From positions 1 to 55,168 of the forward strand of contig NZ_WOFU01000016.1 in assembly GCF_016879755.1 (NCBI RefSeq): a stretch of 55,168 nucleotides of DNA. Direction: 5' to 3'. This DNA comes from Bacillus sp. B15-48. Its GTDB lineage: Bacteria > Bacillota > Bacilli > Bacillales > Cytobacillaceae. Numbering within the stretch: the stretch's first letter is position 1; every line of letters starts with the position of its first letter. Made by a program: the position numbers and the translations under genes. The notes beneath the pieces were generated by a model, which saw only the letters and a program-made list of their open reading frames with translations, ran no database searches and was not told the DNA's origin. This document shows, piece after piece, positions 18,635 through 26,180 of this stretch.

Positions 18635-20224
18635 TTGTTTCATTCACTTTTAAATGATCAATTATCATTATTATTTATTATTTTATTTCTTGGTTCCATT
18701 TTTGGGCAAGCAAGCATTAAAGGGATTAGTCTAGGTTCTTCAGGTGTTCTGCTCGTAGCGATGGTTTTTGGTCATTTTGGTTACCAAATATCTAGTACAG
18801 TGCAACAATTAGGGCTTAGCTTATTCATCGTTGCCGTTGGTTTACAAGCTGGTCCGAGATTTTTCCGCATGATGCGTACGAATGGCATCATTTTTGGGAT
18901 TATCGGCTTGTTAGTCGTCCTGATTGCGGCGGTCGTTACCGTCATCGTATCGAAGGTATTTCATTTTTCTCCGGCATTAAGTATTGGCCTAATGACGGGG
19001 GCACTTACGAGTACGCCAGGATTAGCTGCCGCCATCCAAGCGACCGATGATCCGCTTGCATCTGTTGGTTATGGAATTGCCTATCCATTCGGTGTGATTG
19101 CCGTTGTATTATTTGTTCAGCTCCTCCCACGAATTTTAAAAGTTGATTTTAAAAAGGACTTAGCCGAATCGAATGGTCCAAAGCGAAATGAAGCATCCCC
19201 TGAATTAATGACGATTGAAGTGACTAATGGATTATTAAATAAACGGACGTTAAAGGAACTGAAACTTCACCGCTACAATACAGTCATTAGTCGGGTCATC
19301 CGCGGGGTGCGAAATATTATTGCCTTAAATGATACCGTGCTTCTAAAAGGAGATCGTCTTGTTGCGATTGGAGAAAAGAAGGACTTAGAGAGGCTTTGTA
19401 AAGATATCGGTGTGCAAGTAGCAACAAACTTTAATAATTCCGACCATATTAAGCTTCGTAAAGTGGTTGTTGATTCTGATGAATTTGTTGGAAAGAATTT
19501 GGAGGAGTTAGGCTTAAGAAGCATATACGGTGTAACGATAACGAGAATTGAACGAGCTGGGCTAGAGTATAATCAAAATCCGAAATGGCGACTAGAAAGA
19601 GGAGACGTCGTTACAATTGTCAGCAGTGAAGACCGCTTAAATAAAGTAGAGACATTATTTAGCAAAAATCACTTAACCGTTACAAATGTTCATATTTTAT
19701 CTTTAAGTTTTATTTTATTAATCGGAGTCATCGTTGGAATGATTCCGATTCATTTACCAGGGCTTGGAACCATTACCTTTGGTGTAGCTGGCGGGCCATT
19801 ATTTGTCGCTTTGATTATTGGCCATTTCGGAAAAATTGGTCCGATTCAAGCACGTTACTTTCAACCTTCTACGAGAGTAATTAGTGATATCGGCCTCGTT
19901 TTATTTTTAGCAGGTGCAGGGACAACGGCTGGACAAGGCCTTGTGGAAGTGGTGAAAACGGAGGGACTAAGCTTAGTGTTTGGGGGAACTTTGATCACCA
20001 TGACTCCTATTTTTGCAGGCTATCTGTTGGCAAGAAAATGGTTGCGTTTAGGCGTGGCCCATTCACTAGGAGCTCTCTGTGGTGGAATGACAAGTACGCC
20101 AGGATTGGGGGCAGTCAATCAGTTGATTAATTCGGATGAACCAGCAATCGCTTATGCAGCAGCCTATCCATTTGCCCTCATTTTTGTTGCAATTACAGCG
20201 CAAATATTGATTTTCTTCTTATAA
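18635..20224 (+). CDS. Aspartate:alanine exchanger (AAE) family transporter
   Basis: A 529-residue membrane antiporter of the AAE family (YidE/YbjL type). Two membrane halves (about 1-175 and 350-529) each contain a duplicated motif: GALTSTPGLAAA and GGMTSTPGLGAV. Between them are two TrkA-C (RCK_C) regulatory domains (about 185-265 and 270-345). It starts at TTG (18635) 8 nt after AGAAGGA. Family members exchange dicarboxylates or amino acids; the substrate here is not determined. It stands alone before a strong terminator. Confidence 0.87.
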   Translation: MFHSLLNDQLSLLFIILFLGSIFGQASIKGISLGSSGVLLVAMVFGHFGYQISSTVQQLGLSLFIVAVGLQAGPRFFRMMRTNGIIFGIIGLLVVLIAAVVTVIVSKVFHFSPALSIGLMTGALTSTPGLAAAIQATDDPLASVGYGIAYPFGVIAVVLFVQLLPRILKVDFKKDLAESNGPKRNEASPELMTIEVTNGLLNKRTLKELKLHRYNTVISRVIRGVRNIIALNDTVLLKGDRLVAIGEKKDLERLCKDIGVQVATNFNNSDHIKLRKVVVDSDEFVGKNLEELGLRSIYGVTITRIERAGLEYNQNPKWRLERGDVVTIVSSEDRLNKVETLFSKNHLTVTNVHILSLSFILLIGVIVGMIPIHLPGLGTITFGVAGGPLFVALIIGHFGKIGPIQARYFQPSTRVISDIGLVLFLAGAGTTAGQGLVEVVKTEGLSLVFGGTLITMTPIFAGYLLARKWLRLGVAHSLGALCGGMTSTPGLGAVNQLINSDEPAIAYAAAYPFALIFVAITAQILIFFL

Positions 20225-20232
20225 AATGGATG

Positions 20233-20267
20233 AGTGTCGAGCACAATTGTTGGCTCGACACTTTTCA
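20233..20267 (+). terminator. Terminator of the AAE transporter gene
   Basis: GTGTCGAGC and GCTCGACAC form a 9-bp stem with a 10-nt loop, followed by TTTTC. It touches the 3' end of the minus-strand gene that follows. Confidence 0.8.
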
Positions 20268-20585
20268 GGAATTAGCAGCTATGCACTTGTTAAAATAGCT
20301 TTTAATTAATAGCCATCGGGCTGGGTATGTATGCATAAAATCGTTAATAACATCAGGAGAGTAAAATAGAAAACAATCCAATTGTGTATTTGTTTCTTTT
20401 AAATCATAAAACAATGCATGTAAGATTGTGTAGTAATTGTATATTTGGTAAGGATTGAGCGCAACAACGTCAATATCATGCTTTTCAAGTAAGTTCAATA
20501 ATGTTTGTTCCTGTAGATAAAAACTTTCCTCTCTTGAGAATCCACTTATTGTTATTTGGTCATTGATAAAATAAATTCCGCGCAA
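20265..20585 (-). CDS. Hypothetical protein, 106 aa
   Basis: I do not recognise this protein. It has 106 residues and no membrane segment or signal peptide, and it is rich in Tyr, Phe and Asn. A predicted alternating helix/strand pattern includes LLNLLEKHDIDVVALNPYQI. The segment TYPARWLLIKSYFN near the C-terminus looks conserved-like. Its start would be TTG at 20585, with GGGAG about 10 nt upstream. It sits between the AAE transporter (convergent) and sdaAB (divergent). The coding call rests on length, composition and the start site. Confidence 0.6.
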   Translation of the reverse strand: MRGIYFINDQITISGFSREESFYLQEQTLLNLLEKHDIDVVALNPYQIYNYYTILHALFYDLKETNTQLDCFLFYSPDVINDFMHTYPARWLLIKSYFNKCIAANS

Positions 20586-20790
20586 AAAAAATCCGCTCCC
20601 GTATTCTGTTTTTTCAGTGAGGGCTACCGTACCCCTTACTTCTGTTATAACCAGCTGTACTTCAATTTATATCATGCTGGCCCTATTCTTTTTTCTGTTT
20701 TAAGACAAGACGAAGGGATTTTAGATGCCTTTATTATCAAAAACCTTGACTAGAGAATAAACTATATAAAGGAATAAAGGAGAATTCGAC

Positions 20791-21450
20791 ATGAACTATC
20801 GCTCCGCATTTGACATTATTGGTCCAGTCATGATTGGACCTTCAAGTTCACATACAGCTGGTGCTGCGCGAATTGGAAGGGTTGCTCGTACATTATTTGA
20901 AAAGCAACCGAAAAAAGTAATTATTTCTCTTTATGGATCGTTTGCAAAAACGTATAAAGGCCACGGGACTGATCGGGCATTAGTAGCTGGTTTGTTGGAT
21001 TTTGATACCTTCGATGAACGGATTCGGAATTCATTAGACATAGCAGAAAAGCTAGGAATGAACGTGATTTTCCGTCCAGAACATGCGGTGCCTGAACATC
21101 CGAATACAGTAAAATTAACCTTAATGGATGATAACAATGAAATGGAGATCATTGGTGTTTCAATAGGTGGCGGGTTAATCGAAATTACTGAGATTAATTC
21201 ATTTAAGTTAAAACTATCTGGCGACCCAGCGATTCTTGTCATGCATCACGATCGATTTGGAATCATTTCTGCAGTAACCTCTCTTTTAGCTACTTATAAA
21301 CTTAATATTGGTCATATGGAAGTGGCGCGTAAAGAAAAAGGAGAAATGGCGATTATGGTCATTGAAGTCGATCAAAAAATCGAGGAAAAGGTGATTACCG
21401 AACTTAAAAAAATTACTCATGTCACGAGAGTCATTCAAATAGTAGAATAA
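20791..21450 (+). CDS. sdaAB: L-serine dehydratase, iron-sulfur type, beta subunit
   Basis: The regulatory and partner subunit of the Fe-S L-serine dehydratase, which converts serine to pyruvate and ammonia. It has 219 residues. The N-terminal domain carries the conserved GPVMIGPSSSHTAGAARIG. A C-terminal ACT domain (about residues 145-219) probably senses serine. An AAAGGAG site precedes the ATG. The alpha subunit gene follows after 22 nt, the normal Bacillus order. Confidence 0.95.
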   Translation: MNYRSAFDIIGPVMIGPSSSHTAGAARIGRVARTLFEKQPKKVIISLYGSFAKTYKGHGTDRALVAGLLDFDTFDERIRNSLDIAEKLGMNVIFRPEHAVPEHPNTVKLTLMDDNNEMEIIGVSIGGGLIEITEINSFKLKLSGDPAILVMHHDRFGIISAVTSLLATYKLNIGHMEVARKEKGEMAIMVIEVDQKIEEKVITELKKITHVTRVIQIVE

Positions 21451-21472
21451 GCAAGCATCAGGAGGGTTAATT

Positions 21473-22387
21473 ATGTTTCGTAATGTAGCGGAACTTGTTC
21501 AACTTGCAGAGCAGCATCAAGGGAAAATTGCTGAAGTGATGATCCGGCAAGAAATTAAAGTTTCAGGACGCACTAGAGAAGAAATTTTAACGAAAATGGA
21601 TGATCATTTATATGTGATGGAAAAGGCCGTCGAGCGTGGGCTAAGTGGTGTGAAATCCCAAACAGGTTTAACTGGGGGCGATGCCGTTTTATTGCAAACA
21701 TACATTAAGAACGGGAAGACTTTGTCCGGAGAATTAGTATTAGATGCGGTTAGTAAAGCGATGGCGACGAATGAAGTTAATGCTGCTATGGGAGTCATTT
21801 GTGCGACCCCTACTGCCGGATCTGCAGGGGTTGTTCCGGGAACGCTGTTTGCGGTGAAAGAAAAGCTTAATCCGAGTCGAAAGGAAATGATCGAGTATTT
21901 ATTTACGGCTGCCGCATTCGGCTTTGTCGTTGCCAATAATGCCTCGATTTCCGGTGCTGCAGGGGGATGTCAGGCAGAAGTTGGATCGGCAGCAGGAATG
22001 GCGGCCGCGGCAATGGTTGAAATGGCTGGTGGAACACCGAAACAAGCTGCTGAGGCGATGGCAATTACATTGAAAAATATGTTAGGTCTAGTATGTGATC
22101 CTGTGGCGGGATTAGTAGAAGTTCCATGTGTGAAGCGGAATGCGCTTGGGGCTTCTAGTGCGTTAACAGCAGCGGATATGGCTTTAGCGGGAATAAAAAG
22201 TAGAATTCCTTGTGACGAGGTTATCGCAGCCATGTTTACTATCGGGCAAACAATGCCTTCGTCTTTAAAAGAAACAGGAGAGGGCGGACTGGCAGCTACG
22301 CCAACAGGTCGAAAGTTGGCGGCTGAAATATTTGGGCAACCAAGAGCAAAATTAAAAGATTACCTTTCGTCAACAACTCATGACTGA
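21473..22387 (+). CDS. sdaAA: L-serine dehydratase, iron-sulfur type, alpha subunit
   Basis: The catalytic subunit of serine dehydratase, 304 residues. Cysteine-containing motifs that ligate the [4Fe-4S] cluster are visible in GAAGGCQAEVG, LVCDPVAG and EVPCVKRN. Together with SdaAB it feeds serine carbon into pyruvate. It starts after CAGGAGGG. A hairpin follows at 22415-22448. Confidence 0.95.
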   Translation: MFRNVAELVQLAEQHQGKIAEVMIRQEIKVSGRTREEILTKMDDHLYVMEKAVERGLSGVKSQTGLTGGDAVLLQTYIKNGKTLSGELVLDAVSKAMATNEVNAAMGVICATPTAGSAGVVPGTLFAVKEKLNPSRKEMIEYLFTAAAFGFVVANNASISGAAGGCQAEVGSAAGMAAAAMVEMAGGTPKQAAEAMAITLKNMLGLVCDPVAGLVEVPCVKRNALGASSALTAADMALAGIKSRIPCDEVIAAMFTIGQTMPSSLKETGEGGLAATPTGRKLAAEIFGQPRAKLKDYLSSTTHD

Positions 22388-22414
22388 AGTCACGAGGGTT
22401 CTCGCCTAATCACT

Positions 22415-22448
22415 AAAAAAGAAGCACATCAAAAAGTTGGTGTGCTTC
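22415..22448. terminator. Bidirectional terminator between sdaAA and a small minus-strand gene
   Basis: Ten-base arms GAAGCACATC and GGTGTGCTTC (one wobble pair), with A6 on the left that reads as T6 on the minus strand. The minus-strand direction is therefore the better terminator. Confidence 0.75.
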
Positions 22449-22454
22449 CTTCGC

Positions 22455-22595
22455 TTAACGCTTTCGTCCTTGTTCCATAAAAGCTAAGCGTCTCATCGTT
22501 GATGATATGAAGTTAGGGGTATTTCGCGCGCTCATTCGATCTTTTAAGGCCTTATCTTTATGTTTTTTTATAAAATCTTTATCAACATGTAGCAT
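22455..22595 (-). CDS. Small basic protein, 46 aa, unknown
   Basis: A 46-codon frame with an excellent site: GGAGG, 7 nt, ATG. It begins MLHVDKDFIKKHKDKALKDR and ends EQGRKR. It is very basic (Lys, Arg, His), with no hydrophobic segment. A terminator on the correct strand lies directly after the stop. I do not recognise the family; the charge pattern is like small Bacillus basic peptides of the Fbp or small-acid-soluble type, without a match to either. Confidence 0.6.
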   Translation of the reverse strand: MLHVDKDFIKKHKDKALKDRMSARNTPNFISSTMRRLAFMEQGRKR

Positions 22596-22795
22596 GTAAA
22601 TTCCTCCCTCTTTTTATCCTTTCCAAAATAGCTTGAAACGATTAAGTAGTGCCTAGAATGAAACATCATTAATTGAAAACATAAACGATGGTCATGATAA
22701 AAATGGAGAAAGATTCGCATTTGAAACTTATTTTATTCATTTTCGTCTTAAAGTAAGTGAAGTGGATAAATCTTAACTATGAAGGAGAGTCATGA

Positions 22796-23719
22796 ATGAA
22801 GTTGATGCAATATTTTAAGGGAGTAGCTTTTGGAATCTTAGCACTTATCGTTTTATTTACAGGAATGCTTCAATCCGTTTCTGCAGACAATAGCGGTGAC
22901 ACGGATGCGATTGATGAAAGATATGGCTTGCCGGTTGTCGTTTATGGTGCGGCTCTTTCAGAAGCGCAACGGAACGAAGTACGGGAGTTATTAGGTGTTC
23001 ATGACCCAAGCAAGGTTCGCGAAATTACGGTTACAGGAGAAGACCTTGTTTACTATATCGACGGGGATCGTCACTCAAATATGTATTCTTCAGCGAAAAT
23101 TACTCGTCAAGACCCAAGCAATGGACTCGTTATTAACCAGGTAACACCAGAAAATATTACTGAAGTGAATGATGAAATGTATGCCAATGCTCTGTTAACA
23201 GCAGGAGTTGAAGGAGCAATTGTTGAGGTTGCTTCGCCAGTTAAAGTTACTGGTCATTCTGCACTCGTTGGGATTTACAAAGCTTACGATGAAACTGAAG
23301 GGTCTAATTTAAGTAGAGAACGAACAGAAGTTGCCAACGAAGAGCTAAATTTAGCGACCGAATTTGCTAAAAAAGAAGGATTGGATCAGGATAAAGTAAG
23401 TGAAATGCTTACAGAAATCAAGAAAGAAATCGCTGAACGAAACCCGCGTTCAGCAGAGGAGATTGGCCAAATTATTGATGAAAAGTTACAATCACTAGAT
23501 ATCCAGCTTAGTCCAGAGGACCGCCAGCTTTTGATTGAGTTATTTGAAAAAATGCGTAGTTTAAATATTAATTTTGAGCAAGTTCAATCACAACTTGAAA
23601 ATCTTACGAAAGATATTCAAAAACGGATTAGTGAAGCTGTAGGAGACAAAGGTTTCCTTCAAGCCGTATCAGATTTCTTTAAAAATCTTATCGAAAGCAT
23701 AAAAAATATCTTCTCATAA
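22796..23719 (+). CDS. ypuA: YpuA-like secreted protein (DUF1002)
   Basis: An exported protein of 307 residues with a signal peptide (about 1-30, cleavage likely after SVSA). The DUF1002 region covers most of the protein; GLPVVVYGAALSEAQRNEV near residue 43 is its hallmark. The C-terminal third is helical and amphipathic. It sits at the envelope and its function is unknown. AAGGAGAG precedes the ATG and a terminator closes the unit. Confidence 0.87.
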   Translation: MKLMQYFKGVAFGILALIVLFTGMLQSVSADNSGDTDAIDERYGLPVVVYGAALSEAQRNEVRELLGVHDPSKVREITVTGEDLVYYIDGDRHSNMYSSAKITRQDPSNGLVINQVTPENITEVNDEMYANALLTAGVEGAIVEVASPVKVTGHSALVGIYKAYDETEGSNLSRERTEVANEELNLATEFAKKEGLDQDKVSEMLTEIKKEIAERNPRSAEEIGQIIDEKLQSLDIQLSPEDRQLLIELFEKMRSLNINFEQVQSQLENLTKDIQKRISEAVGDKGFLQAVSDFFKNLIESIKNIFS

Positions 23720-23726
23720 AAAGAAC

Positions 23727-23755
23727 AAAGTGCAGGATTTCTCTCCTGCACTTTT
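23727..23755 (+). terminator. Terminator of the DUF1002 gene
   Basis: AAAGTGCAGGA and TCCTGCACTTT form an 11-bp stem with a short loop, followed by TGCTCATTT. Confidence 0.8.
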
Positions 23756-23823
23756 GCTCATTTAAAAGGAAAAATACGAACAATCAATTCATCAACCTGC
23801 CCTAACCATGCGGCCAATGGCCT

Positions 23824-24309
23824 TTATATCAATTTTGTGAAGTTTACGCGCTTATGAATTGCATACATAATCGGGATTCCAATCGCAAGTACCACGAATT
23901 CTCCTACGGCGGTCGTTAGCCAGGTGAATAAAAATGGCAATTCAAAGGCGAGTTGTAGCTCGAATGCAATAATAAACATATTAAAGGTAAACACGAGGGT
24001 GTTGACAATCATCAAGCCGATGATGCTTTTTATGTAACGGGCGGCTGCAATCGTAATCAATAAAGAAAGGACTGAATGGGCCACGCCGAATACAAGGTCA
24101 TAGGCGACAATCGGTGAAAAAAATAAATTTGTTAAAAAGACGCCAAGGACAATTCCGTAAAAATAGTTTTTGTTAAAAACAATTAAATGATTAAACATTT
24201 CTGATACACGGAATTGAACATTGGTAAAACCAAAAGGTTGGATAATAGCTGAAACCGCGATGTATAAGGCGGCGACAATTCCATTACTAACGATTGATCG
24301 AATATTCAT
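23824..24309 (-). CDS. queT: QueT family queuosine-precursor transporter
   Basis: A membrane protein of 161 residues with about five helices, matching the QueT family. These are ECF-type S-components that import queuosine precursors such as preQ1 or preQ0. The start ATG at 24309 follows AAGGAG, which is part of the preQ1-I riboswitch expression platform just upstream. Riboswitch and transporter fit each other, which makes the substrate assignment firm. The energy-coupling ATPases would be supplied elsewhere; the only CbiO-like ATPase in the window is near 35 kb. Confidence 0.9.
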   Translation of the reverse strand: MNIRSIVSNGIVAALYIAVSAIIQPFGFTNVQFRVSEMFNHLIVFNKNYFYGIVLGVFLTNLFFSPIVAYDLVFGVAHSVLSLLITIAAARYIKSIIGLMIVNTLVFTFNMFIIAFELQLAFELPFLFTWLTTAVGEFVVLAIGIPIMYAIHKRVNFTKLI

Positions 24310-24316
24310 TTCATCT

Positions 24317-24356
24317 CTCCTTAGTTTTTTTTCGTGGGATGGTTTCGAACCACGTC
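24317..24356 (-). promoter_or_regulatory. preQ1-I riboswitch (translational)
   Basis: Reading the minus strand: CGTGG, loop TTCGAAACCATC, CCACG, an A-rich tail AAAAAAAACTAAGGAG. The stem P1, the loop and the A-rich pseudoknot tail match the class I preQ1 aptamer. The Shine-Dalgarno AAGGAG is inside the tail, so bound preQ1 should hide it and reduce queT translation. Confidence 0.85.
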
Positions 24357-24464
24357 GAGTTATACTCGAAAAACAATATTTTATTATAAGATGTTATGAT
24401 CGTAATGACAAGATTATATTTCTTCATGAATGAAATATTACTTCGGCAATCGAATAATTTCTGT

Positions 24465-24494
24465 TTGACAAAGGTTCGAAGATTCGTTTATAGT
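24465..24494 (+). promoter_or_regulatory. Sigma-A promoter of the manganese riboswitch transcript
   Basis: TTGACA (24465-24470), 18 bp, TATAGT (24489-24494). It lies about 25 bp before the aptamer. Confidence 0.65.
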
Positions 24495-24518
24495 AAAGAT
24501 ATTATTTTGAATAGTTCT

Positions 24519-24622
24519 CCTAAAGGGGAGTAGCTTTTACAGCAAAGTCGTCATTTCGGAGGTTCGGAAACAATCTCCCGGCTTTGTTGGCAGCGTTATT
24601 CGTTGTTAGCAAGACCTTTACC
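24519..24622 (+). promoter_or_regulatory. yybP-ykoY manganese riboswitch
   Basis: The hallmark AAAGGGGAGTAGC (24522-24534) and the distal AGCAAGACCTTT (24608-24619) bring the two metal-binding loops together. AAAGG pairs with CCTTT as P1. The sequence between them (GCAAAGTCGTC ... GGCTTTGTTGGC) forms P2-P3. The family senses Mn2+ and turns on Mn efflux genes; a TerC exporter lies in the downstream unit. Loop and junction residues match the Lactococcus yybP-ykoY aptamer closely. Confidence 0.9.
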
Positions 24623-24640
24623 TACTGGTAGGGGTCTTTT
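24612..24640 (+). terminator. Riboswitch-controlled terminator 1
   Basis: AGACCTTTACC (24612-24622) pairs with GGTAGGGGTCT (24627-24637), then TTTT. Its 5' arm is also the 3' strand of aptamer P1. P1 and terminator are therefore mutually exclusive: Mn2+ binding should give read-through. Confidence 0.82.
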
Positions 24641-24650
24641 ATTGTTTTAG

Positions 24651-24681
24651 ACCTTTACCATGTCCTGGTGAAGGTTTTTTT
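24651..24681 (+). terminator. Second terminator downstream of Mn riboswitch
   Basis: ACCTTTACCA (24651-24660) pairs with TGGTGAAGGT (24666-24675), then TTTTTTT. Its 5' arm repeats the same GACCTTTACC that forms terminator 1 and P1, so it looks like a duplicated arm. Confidence 0.75.
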
Positions 24682-24742
24682 ATTACCATTATCATGCTAA
24701 CTATTAAAAATATTCATTTCGTTATGAGGAGAGAGGTAGAAA

Positions 24743-24901
24743 TTGAAAAAGAGAAAAATTACATTTACTGATTTGATTGAAAAAAATAAAGAAGAAATTT
24801 TGAATGATCAGGCACAATTAAAAAAAATCGAAGAACGACTCGATGCCAAACATGCAATTACAAAAAAAAGTATGGTCATGATGTTGAAACAGAAAAAGTA
24901 A
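24743..24901 (+). CDS. fbpB: FbpB-like small basic protein, 52 aa
   Basis: A 52-residue protein starting at TTG (24743), 5 nt after GAGAGG. It begins MKKRKITFTDLIEKNKEEIL and has QLKKIEERLDAKH in the middle. This matches the Fur-regulated basic protein FbpB of Bacillus, which cooperates with the sRNA FsrA in sparing iron. No Fur box is evident here. Its place behind a manganese riboswitch suggests it may respond to Mn instead (inference). Confidence 0.72.
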   Translation: MKKRKITFTDLIEKNKEEILNDQAQLKKIEERLDAKHAITKKSMVMMLKQKK

Positions 24902-24968
24902 ACGTTAATTAAAAAACAGATTAAGCTTAGAATTAACATTTCTATCATGAATGAATTAGGTGATTTTA

Positions 24969-25253
24969 TTGTGGAAATTTTTCATGAGGATGAAATTTGT
25001 CCTTAAATTCTGGAAATCACTTCCCTTTATAAAAGACTTTTTTTTATCGAAGGAAGTGGAATCCTATAAAAAACTACTTAGTAGTTTGCTCATTCTTACG
25101 TACACATTCTTTCCCTTCGATCTCATTCCAGATTTTCTATTTCTCTGGGGATATGTAGATGATGTGGTAATTATCGGGTTAATTATTGAAAGAATGGTCA
25201 AGTGGGCTCCGGAAACATTAAAATCCAAATATCATCTCCATGATAAGAAATAA
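24969..25253 (+). CDS. YkvA-family protein (DUF1232)
   Basis: A small membrane-associated protein of about 94 residues. DUF1232 is recognised from YTFFPFDLIPDFLFLWGYVDD. A hydrophobic segment runs through residues 40-70. I favour TTG at 24969 (5 nt after AGGTGA); GTG at 24960 and ATG at 24984 are alternatives. It lies 25 nt before terC and probably shares its transcript. The function of the family is not established. Confidence 0.75.
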   Translation: MWKFFMRMKFVLKFWKSLPFIKDFFLSKEVESYKKLLSSLLILTYTFFPFDLIPDFLFLWGYVDDVVIIGLIIERMVKWAPETLKSKYHLHDKK

Positions 25254-25277
25254 AAGTGGAGTGAGGAGGAATTACTG

Positions 25278-26048
25278 GTGGAGCTGTCAATATTAGTTGA
25301 ATACGGATGGGTATTATTAGTATTAATTGCGCTCGAAGGTTTACTAGCAGCGGATAATGCTCTCGTATTAGCAATTATGGTGAAACATCTTCCAGAAGAG
25401 GAAAGGAAGAAAGCCTTGTTTTATGGGCTTGCCGGGGCATTTGTCTTTCGGTTTCTTTCCCTGTTTGTTATTTCTTTTCTTGTGGATATATGGCAAGTAC
25501 AAGCGATCGGTGCTTTATACCTACTCTTTATTGCCATTAACCATATTACCCGAAAGTTAATATTTAGAAAAGAAGAAGATAATCATGAAGGAATTTCCAA
25601 AAAGAAATCTGGCTTTTGGGCTACAGTTATAAAAGTCGAAGTCGCAGATATCGCTTTCGCTGTTGACTCAATTTTAGCGGCTGTAGCATTAGCGATGACA
25701 CTTCCGAATACGAACCTGCCGCCAATCGGAGGAATGGATGGCGGGAAATTTCTCGTCATTTTTGCAGGTGGATTGATTGGTGTCATTATCATGCGATTTG
25801 CAGCTACCCTCTTTGTAAAATTGCTTTATGCGCGACCGGGGTTGGAGATTGCTGCTTTTATTATTGTTGGTTGGGTAGGTGTGAAATTAGCAGTATTAAC
25901 ACTAGGCCATCCAGATGTTGCTATAATCCCTTATGAGTTTGCTCATTCGACAGTCTGGAAACTTACTTTCTATATTGTCCTGATCCTCATTGCTGCCGGT
26001 GGCTGGCTTTTATCTAAAGAAAAAACAGAAGAACAAACAGCTGTTTAA
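25278..26048 (+). CDS. TerC-family manganese exporter
   Basis: A 256-residue membrane protein of the TerC family with seven or more helices. The acidic membrane motifs EGLLAADNALVLAIM (near residue 20) and EVADIAFAVDSILA (near residue 121) are the hallmarks. In Bacillus, TerC proteins under yybP-ykoY control (YkoY and YceF types) export or load Mn2+ during protein secretion. The start is GTG at 25278 after GAGGAGG. The riboswitch 650 bp upstream supports a manganese role. Confidence 0.88.
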   Translation: MELSILVEYGWVLLVLIALEGLLAADNALVLAIMVKHLPEEERKKALFYGLAGAFVFRFLSLFVISFLVDIWQVQAIGALYLLFIAINHITRKLIFRKEEDNHEGISKKKSGFWATVIKVEVADIAFAVDSILAAVALAMTLPNTNLPPIGGMDGGKFLVIFAGGLIGVIIMRFAATLFVKLLYARPGLEIAAFIIVGWVGVKLAVLTLGHPDVAIIPYEFAHSTVWKLTFYIVLILIAAGGWLLSKEKTEEQTAV

Positions 26049-26059
26049 CAGCTATGTGA

Positions 26060-26098
26060 GAAGAGGAGTTGCTTAAGAATAGGCAGCTCTTTTCTTTT
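26060..26098 (+). terminator. Terminator of the terC unit
   Basis: An imperfect stem AGAGGAGTTGC and GCAGCTCTTTT with a 9-nt loop, followed by CTTTT. Confidence 0.7.
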
Positions 26099-26180
26099 AA
26101 CGTATGCATGAAAAGTGTGATAGGTAACAAAAATATAAAGAATATATGAACTTACATTTTTAAGGTGGTCTTGTTAACGG

